The notes below the pieces were generated by a model. That model saw nothing but the letters and a program-made list of their open reading frames with translations, was not told the origin of the DNA and did not search any database. Below are positions 58,756-64,000 of a DNA stretch of 64,000 nucleotides, in pieces. The stretch covers positions 186,001-250,000 of the forward strand of contig JBJLEF010000001.1 in the NCBI GenBank assembly GCA_045565995.1. The letters are read 5' to 3'. The stretch comes from UBA721 sp002705165. GTDB taxonomy: Bacteria > Planctomycetota > Planctomycetia > Pirellulales > Pirellulaceae. Position numbers and translations under genes: made by a program. Numbering within the stretch: the first letter of the stretch is position 1; each line of letters opens with the position of its first letter.

Positions 58756-61554
58756 TTACTTGGTGCTGGCCGCAGCCGGATCCCACATAAAGCTAACAAA
58801 GACAAAAATTGCCACTGCTCCAATCACTATGAATAACACGTATTGGCGCAGATTTCCGGTTTGCACCCGTCGCAGTGAAGTGCCAAGCCGGTAAACCGAG
58901 CCACCCAACCAGTCAACGAATCCATCAATCACGAATCCATCCAGAATCTTCGACCATCCATTGGCAACCTTTTTGGCCGCTCGCGCAGTGAAGTGAACGA
59001 TCGTATCAAATATGTTCTTATCAATGGCTGAGGCAAATCCTCCAATCACCTTTGAAGGTCGTACGAACAGGAAGTCATACAGCTCGTCAAACCACCATTT
59101 ATTCCGCAAGAAGTTGTGAACTCCTCCAAATTGCGCCTGCACTTCAGAAGCTTTTAGGAATTTATTAGCAGGAGTCGCATACATCAGGAACGCCAGCGCA
59201 ATACCAATCACACCTGACAAAGTCGCCAGTAATGTGACCGGCACTTTCACTCGACTCATATGGCTCAGATGTTCATCGGGCACGACAACGTCAGAACCTA
59301 AACCAGCCAGCGTCTGCCCCGCGACAGCTTCCGGACGAGCTGCTTCCAACAGGTAACCAAGTTCCGTTCCAGGAGAGAACGGGTTTGCCCAGGCAACCCC
59401 AATCGCCATCACTGCCAAAATCAACAATGGATGAACCATTCTCGGATATTCGTGTGCATGAGAGAATCGTTCTTCATCCCGTGGCTTACCGACAAACGTC
59501 ATGAACCACATACGGAACATATAGAAGGCTGTGATTGCAGCACTTCCTAATGCAATCCAGAAGAAGGGACCACCAAATCCCCAACCGTTATGGTCACCCC
59601 AACTGAATGCCTGCTCGAGGATCGCATCTTTTGAATAGTATCCACTAGTACCAAGGACAAATGGAATTCCAGCTCCAGCAATTGCCAGGCAGGCAATAAA
59701 CATAGTCCAGGCAGTAATTGGAATTTTCTTTCGCAAACCACCCATCTCAGTCATTTCATTGGTGTGCACCGCATGAATCACTGAACCAGACCCCATGAAG
59801 AGCAACGATTTGAAGAAGGCATGCGTAAACAAGTGCATCAGTCCGGCAACCCAACCACCAACGCCAAGCGCCATGATCATATAGCCAAGTTGTGAAATCG
59901 TAGAATAGGCCAGGACTTTCTTGATGTCGGTCGCAACGATCGCAATGCTAGCTCCGATAAAGAGCGTAATCGTTCCAATAATCGCAATGACAAATAATAC
60001 TTCGGGGACTAACATCGGAAAGAATCGGCCCACAAGAAATACACCTGCGGCGACCATCGTTGCTGAGTGTACAAGAGCCGAAACAGGCGTTGGACCTTCC
60101 ATCGCGTCCGGAAGCCATATATGCAGCGGGAACTGAGCACTCTTACCAACACAACCACAAAAGATACCCAGTCCACCAACAATCATCAGCCAATAGCCCA
60201 GTGGTGACTTCTCTTCCTCAGCTCGAACTTCGTTGATAGCCGTCAAAGCTTCGTCGACTGATACGCCATGCTCACCCGCATAGGCCTGAATTTCGGCCTT
60301 GTGAAATTCGGTCGCAAAACCAGAAGGAATCGAAGTTTCAATTCCATTATGGTCATGGCCGTAGGAAGCCAAAACTTGGGTAGGAGTTCCAGCGGTTTTC
60401 ATTGTGTCGAATAGCTCGTCGTAATTAAACGTCCCAAAACCGGTCCAGAAAATCATCAAACCAATGATCATTCCAAAGTCGCCGACTCGGTTAGCAATAA
60501 ACGCTTTATTCGCGGCAGTCGAAGCACTCTTGCGTTCCACATAAAAACCGATCAGGAAGTACGAACAAATCCCGACCAATTCCCAGAACACAAACGTCAT
60601 GGCAATATTACCGGCCAATACCAATCCGAGCATACTGAAGCAAAAGAGAGACAATGCCTGAAAGAATCGTGGATAACGACCTTTGCGGTGGCAATGACTG
60701 CCATCTGGCATAACGACTTCATGATCAACGAAGTCATAATCTTCTTCACTGACATCTTCACCGTCATGCTCGTGATCATCGTGATGATCCTCGTGATGCC
60801 CATGGTCATCGTGATCATCGCCACCGGTTAGCTTCGCATTGTAAAAGTAACCTAAAAAACGGTGCTTTTCCGGATCGACATGATGATCGCGTTTACTTTC
60901 AGGCAACTCATCATCCATATATTTGGATGCATACCAATGAATCAGTGTTGCAATGAATGTCACCATACAGAACATAGCGATCGTCAGTGAATCGATGTAA
61001 TAGCCGATCGAAAGTTCAAGTTTCCCGAAGGTTCCCAGCGTATAGTATTCACCCGAAGAAGCTTTGAAAGTAGGTCCATGAGCATGACCGTGGTCATCAT
61101 GTCCACTATCTCCATGGTTTCCATCAGGATGATCGTGATGACCCTCGTCATGACCTTCACCGTCTTCGGCAGCATGTTCCTCTTCGACTAAGGCTGTATA
61201 GAATTGCCCACCTGATAAAACGGATGCCTGCCCCTCTTCAACATCATGAGCCTGATCCTCGTGATTACCTGTCGGGCTTGCCTGTTCTTCCAAATGCTGA
61301 AGATGTTCTTTATTAGCTTTCTTCAGGTCACTCAATGCTGCTCGGTTTGTAACTTCTCCGTTTTCCGCTGCGAGCCAGACAAACAAGGAGATGAAAGAAA
61401 GCAGGGCTGCACCAGCAATTGCCGACAATGAGACAAAGGCTGCGAGTTTACTTTGTCCTTTGCGCCGTAGGGCATGACCTAAAAAGAGGTTTACAAAAAA
61501 CGCACTTAAGGGCAGTAATACAGCAACACCTAGTAATGTAGGGAGATAATTCAT
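58756..61554 (-). CDS. nuoL: NADH-quinone oxidoreductase subunit L with His/Asp-rich insertions
   Basis: 932 residues, about 320 more than E. coli NuoL (613). NuoL is the distal antiporter-like pump of complex I, with a lateral helix. Core motifs are present: Asp-Ser-Leu-Thr-Ile-Ala-Met-Phe (near 188), Phe-Trp-Glu-Leu-Val-Gly-Ile-Cys-Ser-Tyr, Lys-Ser-Ala-Gln-Phe-Pro-Leu-His-Ile-Trp-Leu-Pro-Asp-Ala-Met-Glu-Gly-Pro-Thr-Pro, and Lys-Lys-Val-Leu-Ala-Tyr-Ser-Thr-Ile-Ser-Gln-Leu-Gly. Insertion one (about 63-180) is acidic, with ten His in 127-159. Insertion two (about 208-292) has eight His in 248-263 and Ser-His-Cys-His at 286-289. A third, less biased one follows near 390-455. The ATG overlaps the nuoK stop by one base. 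Confidence 0.95.
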   Translation of the reverse strand: MNYLPTLLGVAVLLPLSAFFVNLFLGHALRRKGQSKLAAFVSLSAIAGAALLSFISLFVWLAAENGEVTNRAALSDLKKANKEHLQHLEEQASPTGNHEDQAHDVEEGQASVLSGGQFYTALVEEEHAAEDGEGHDEGHHDHPDGNHGDSGHDDHGHAHGPTFKASSGEYYTLGTFGKLELSIGYYIDSLTIAMFCMVTFIATLIHWYASKYMDDELPESKRDHHVDPEKHRFLGYFYNAKLTGGDDHDDHGHHEDHHDDHEHDGEDVSEEDYDFVDHEVVMPDGSHCHRKGRYPRFFQALSLFCFSMLGLVLAGNIAMTFVFWELVGICSYFLIGFYVERKSASTAANKAFIANRVGDFGMIIGLMIFWTGFGTFNYDELFDTMKTAGTPTQVLASYGHDHNGIETSIPSGFATEFHKAEIQAYAGEHGVSVDEALTAINEVRAEEEKSPLGYWLMIVGGLGIFCGCVGKSAQFPLHIWLPDAMEGPTPVSALVHSATMVAAGVFLVGRFFPMLVPEVLFVIAIIGTITLFIGASIAIVATDIKKVLAYSTISQLGYMIMALGVGGWVAGLMHLFTHAFFKSLLFMGSGSVIHAVHTNEMTEMGGLRKKIPITAWTMFIACLAIAGAGIPFVLGTSGYYSKDAILEQAFSWGDHNGWGFGGPFFWIALGSAAITAFYMFRMWFMTFVGKPRDEERFSHAHEYPRMVHPLLILAVMAIGVAWANPFSPGTELGYLLEAARPEAVAGQTLAGLGSDVVVPDEHLSHMSRVKVPVTLLATLSGVIGIALAFLMYATPANKFLKASEVQAQFGGVHNFLRNKWWFDELYDFLFVRPSKVIGGFASAIDKNIFDTIVHFTARAAKKVANGWSKILDGFVIDGFVDWLGGSVYRLGTSLRRVQTGNLRQYVLFIVIGAVAIFVFVSFMWDPAAASTK

Positions 61555-61889
61555 TAGCCGTTTAACTCGTTTGCTCTATCTACGTCCACAGTGTTGTGGT
61601 TGTTATAAAAATTCAACGCAATCGCCAACGCCACCGCAGCTTCAGCCGCTGCCAAGACAATTACAAACAAGGCGATCAACTGACCGTCCAGCCCTAATGA
61701 TCCCTGCGGCCGAAGTACTTTACTTCCAAATGCAATGAAGTTCATGTTGGCACCATTGAGGACTAATTCAACGCCCATCAACACTCCCAACAAGTTACGT
61801 TTTGTGGCCATACAGACGGCGCCGAGCACAAACAGCACGGCTCCTACTGCGAGGTACCAGGAAACGGAAACTGTCCCAATCAATAACAT
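61554..61889 (-). CDS. nuoK: NADH-quinone oxidoreductase subunit K
   Basis: 111 residues, close to the usual 100. NuoK is a small three-helix subunit near the quinone-to-antiporter junction of complex I. Three membrane segments are clear, and the conserved Glu in the second helix appears in Leu-Leu-Gly-Val-Leu-Met-Gly-Val-Glu-Leu-Val-Leu-Asn-Gly-Ala-Asn, with the second conserved Glu in Ala-Ala-Ala-Glu-Ala-Ala-Val-Ala-Leu. Both are part of the proton path in the E channel. It follows nuoJ with 33 bases between and overlaps nuoL by one base (TAATG). Confidence 0.96.
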   Translation of the reverse strand: MLLIGTVSVSWYLAVGAVLFVLGAVCMATKRNLLGVLMGVELVLNGANMNFIAFGSKVLRPQGSLGLDGQLIALFVIVLAAAEAAVALAIALNFYNNHNTVDVDRANELNG

Positions 61890-61922
61890 TTTGAATTTCC
61901 AATCACTCTCTTTAGTGAATGC

Positions 61923-62666
61923 CTAGTTTTCATCGTCCTGAGGATCCAGCGGATTCAGTGCTGACTGCCCTCGATGAGTAACTACATATGTTTCTTCTTC
62001 CAACAGTTCTGCCTCGTGTTCCATCTTGAACAACATTAGCTTTGCTCGGCTACTCTTATCATCCGTAGCGTGTGAAAGCTTTTTGGTTCGAGCCATATAG
62101 GCCGCGCCAATCAGAACCACCAATAGGTGTACCGATACAATAATAAATGGCATCAGATAACCTGCTTTACCACCCTGTACTGCGTCGTCGGTTTCACCCA
62201 ATGTATCTACACGAATCCCTGTTAAAGCCAACCCCAGTGGAGTCGCTTCTTTCGTAGCTTCCACTTTCGCATCTGTCAGGTCCTGTGGTGTGTTCCAATC
62301 CTCGGCGCCAAAAGCTGCAAACAACAGAACCATTAGCAAAGACCCCCCCACAATCGTTGCCAGGATCCAATCCTGTGTGTGAGTATCCATATTGATAAAA
62401 TCTTTTTGCGCGGTCAGCATAACCCCGAAAATCAACAGGACAAGCGTCCCACCGACATAGATCATCAACTGCATCGCGCCAACAAATTCAGCCCCCGCCA
62501 GAAAAAACAAACCGGCGGTCGAGCCGAGTGAGAGGACGAGGTAAAACGCCATGCGAACGACATTTTTACTTAGCAACACGCCAAAACCAAAACCAACAGC
62601 TGTCGCTGCGAAAATGATAAAGAAGAATTGGTGCCAATAAGGCCAAGCTACTGCGAATAAATCCAT
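61923..62666 (-). CDS. nuoJ: NADH-quinone oxidoreductase subunit J
   Basis: 247 residues, longer than E. coli NuoJ (184) because of a polar periplasm- or cytoplasm-facing section (about 115-155) and a charged C-terminal tail ending Leu-Asp-Pro-Gln-Asp-Asp-Glu. NuoJ is one of the small membrane subunits at the quinone end of the arm. Membrane segments and the conserved Gly-Ala-x-x-Leu-Met-Ile-Tyr-Val-Gly-Gly-Thr-Leu-Val-Leu block (pi-bulge helix) are present. It begins one base inside the nuoH stop (TAATG), so nuoI is not between nuoH and nuoJ. Confidence 0.94.
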   Translation of the reverse strand: MDLFAVAWPYWHQFFFIIFAATAVGFGFGVLLSKNVVRMAFYLVLSLGSTAGLFFLAGAEFVGAMQLMIYVGGTLVLLIFGVMLTAQKDFINMDTHTQDWILATIVGGSLLMVLLFAAFGAEDWNTPQDLTDAKVEATKEATPLGLALTGIRVDTLGETDDAVQGGKAGYLMPFIIVSVHLLVVLIGAAYMARTKKLSHATDDKSSRAKLMLFKMEHEAELLEEETYVVTHRGQSALNPLDPQDDEN

Positions 62667-64000
62667 TATCGTTCACCTCCTTTCACAACTGAAACAGGTA
62701 CGGTTTTTAATTCCACCGCCTTTGCTGCAGCATGGGTATCATCTTCATGAGGAGTTTGTACTTCATTCGACGATGCTTCTTCGACCGTCGACTCGCTATC
62801 ATCGGCCGTCCAGAGTTCGTGGTGTGAATAACGGGGACTATTCATCAGCGAATTGCCAGTCGGCAAATCAAGTGCCTGCCAAGCCGTAGCTCCCAGAAAT
62901 CCAACTGCTGCCAACGGCACACAGTACTTCAAACACATCGTCATGACCTGATCAATTCGAAGACGCGGGAATGACCACCGCACCCACATCATGACCGTGA
63001 CACCGATGGTACCTTTAAGCAGAAGGTTGGCAACGCCCAGAAATCTTGCAATCGCTATTTCCAAATTCAATGAAGCAAAGAAACCACCACCGTCCTCATT
63101 GAAAACGTGAAAAGCTGGATCTGAACTGCCGAGATTATCGAGCGAGAGCAATCCCAAAACATCAGCAATCGGAATTGGTCCATGTGAACCGCCGAAAAAG
63201 AGGATGCTAGCCAAGGCGGCAACAATAAACATGGAACTGTATTCAGCCATGAAGAACAAACTCCATCGCAAACCGGAGTACTCGGTATGAAATCCAGCAA
63301 CCAGTTCACTTTCAGCTTCAGCCAGGTCAAACGGCGCTCGGTTTACACCAGCTGTTGCACATGTGAAGTAAACAATCGCTGTCAGGAATGTAAACGGATC
63401 ATTAAAAACCAGCCAATTGGTGAAAAACCCAGCTTGCATATTTGCGATGGTGGTGAGATTCATTGTTCCGCAAATCATGACCGGGACAACCACACACATA
63501 CCAAGCGGAACCTCGTAACTAACCACCTGAGCGGCTTCACGCATCGCACCAAATAGTGACCATTTCGAACCCGAGGAATAACCAGCCAGAATAACGCTGA
63601 AGACTTCCAGTCCGAGCACGGCCAAAACAAAGAAGACCGCCGTATTCACGTGCTGACCAACAACTCCGTCTGCAAACGGCAAAGCGATGAAGGCTGCATA
63701 GCTAGCCGCCAGGCCAACATAGGGAGCAATTTTGAAAAGGAATTTGTCCGCTAAATCCGGTGTGACATCTTCTTTAGCAATCAGCTTGATGCCGTCAGCG
63801 AGGGTCTGCAACCAACCAAATTTACCACCTACTCGTGTTGGCCCCAATCGGTCCTGAATGCGGCCCGAGATTTTACGCTCCATCCAAATAAAGAGCAGTG
63901 CTCCCACAGCCACGACGTGCAGGATAAGTACAGCGGCCACTAATGCAGCCACAATATATCCGATCCACGAATCTTCTAAAGTAAGTATATGATTTACAAA
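62666..64000 (-). CDS. nuoH: NADH-quinone oxidoreductase subunit H, start beyond the right edge
   Basis: At least 444 codons. NuoH anchors the peripheral arm and forms part of the quinone chamber of complex I. Conserved pieces include Met-Glu-Arg-Lys-Ile-Ser-Gly-Arg-Ile-Gln-Asp-Arg-Leu-Gly-Pro-Thr-Arg-Val-Gly, Asn-Arg-Ala-Pro-Phe-Asp-Leu-Ala-Glu-Ala-Glu-Ser-Glu-Leu-Val-Ala-Gly-Phe-His-Thr-Glu-Tyr and Phe-Phe-Met-Ala-Glu-Tyr. The frame continues through 64000 with no stop (reading Leu-Glu-Asp-Ser-Trp-Ile-Gly-Tyr before GTG 63952), so the true start is probably outside the window. The C terminus has an extra polar tail of about 70 residues. Confidence 0.93.
   Translation of the reverse strand, partial: FVNHILTLEDSWIGYIVAALVAAVLILHVVAVGALLFIWMERKISGRIQDRLGPTRVGGKFGWLQTLADGIKLIAKEDVTPDLADKFLFKIAPYVGLAASYAAFIALPFADGVVGQHVNTAVFFVLAVLGLEVFSVILAGYSSGSKWSLFGAMREAAQVVSYEVPLGMCVVVPVMICGTMNLTTIANMQAGFFTNWLVFNDPFTFLTAIVYFTCATAGVNRAPFDLAEAESELVAGFHTEYSGLRWSLFFMAEYSSMFIVAALASILFFGGSHGPIPIADVLGLLSLDNLGSSDPAFHVFNEDGGGFFASLNLEIAIARFLGVANLLLKGTIGVTVMMWVRWSFPRLRIDQVMTMCLKYCVPLAAVGFLGATAWQALDLPTGNSLMNSPRYSHHELWTADDSESTVEEASSNEVQTPHEDDTHAAAKAVELKTVPVSVVKGGER

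Overview
The window looks like chromosomal DNA of a planctomycete (phylum Planctomycetota), probably a marine or aquatic heterotroph. The evidence is the protein families, many of which are signatures of that phylum: a DUF1501 protein, a DUF1549/DUF1553 protein with CxxCH motifs, a planctomycete-type cytochrome c domain fused to WD40 repeats, a PmoA-like (DUF6807) protein, a PVC-type CxxCH dehydrogenase-like protein, a Tat-exported Gfo/Idh/MocA oxidoreductase and a TIGR03067 protein. GC content looks moderate by eye. GTG and TTG starts are common. I see no rRNA, tRNA, CRISPR array, prophage or intact insertion sequence.

Layout. 1-4.9 kb: a TonB/ExbB/ExbD energy-transduction set with a TonB-dependent receptor and a Fur-box-like palindrome between tonB and exbB. 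5-9 kb: a secreted protein of unknown function, UDP-glucuronate decarboxylase, a PmoA-like protein, a small conserved-looking protein and csrA. 9.4-18.7 kb: a four-gene, same-strand cassette of exported proteins (DUF1501; pre-peptidase PPC; Ig-like/DUF1549/DUF1553; cytochrome c/WD40/coiled coil). 18.7-27 kb: a YjbQ enzyme, a gene-poor 756-bp stretch, a small protein with a strong terminator, then a leftward series: two unknown proteins, a TolC-like lipoprotein, tmk and holB. 27.4-35.7 kb: a DUF11 lipoprotein coupled to a LigD-type phosphoesterase-like protein, facing a leftward housekeeping operon (acyl-CoA synthetase, ispD, an unknown gene, tyrS, a membrane-anchored protein). 35.8-45.3 kb: a DUF4430/DUF6580 pair, a Gly-Met-rich secreted protein, TIGR03067 and DUF523 proteins, a six-helix membrane protein with a BaiN-like flavoprotein, and two tandem GT-C glycosyltransferases. 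45.2-54.4 kb: catabolic genes (alpha/beta hydrolase, two SDRs, an LRR protein with a charged helix, a Gfo/Idh/MocA protein, a PVC-type cytochrome protein, TatD). 54.5-64 kb: the membrane arm of respiratory complex I, transcribed leftward as nuoH-J-K-L-M-N, with a small helical protein at its end; nuoH runs off the right edge.

Themes. Many genes fit a life of importing and degrading complex organic matter in a large periplasm: TonB energisation, exported cytochrome-bearing oxidoreductases, hydrolases and sugar-nucleotide enzymes. Complex I supplies the proton gradient used by ExbBD-TonB. The most unusual features are in complex I: His/Asp-rich insertions in NuoL, an acidic insertion in NuoN, a repeated Ala-Gly-Glu-Asp tail on NuoM, and no nuoI between nuoH and nuoJ. 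In-frame tandem-repeat expansions also occur in three other genes. No single locus can be declared a new system from sequence alone. The best leads are the decorated complex I arm, the exported PSCyt/DUF1501 cassette, the DUF4430-DUF6580 pair and the stand-alone phosphoesterase-like protein.
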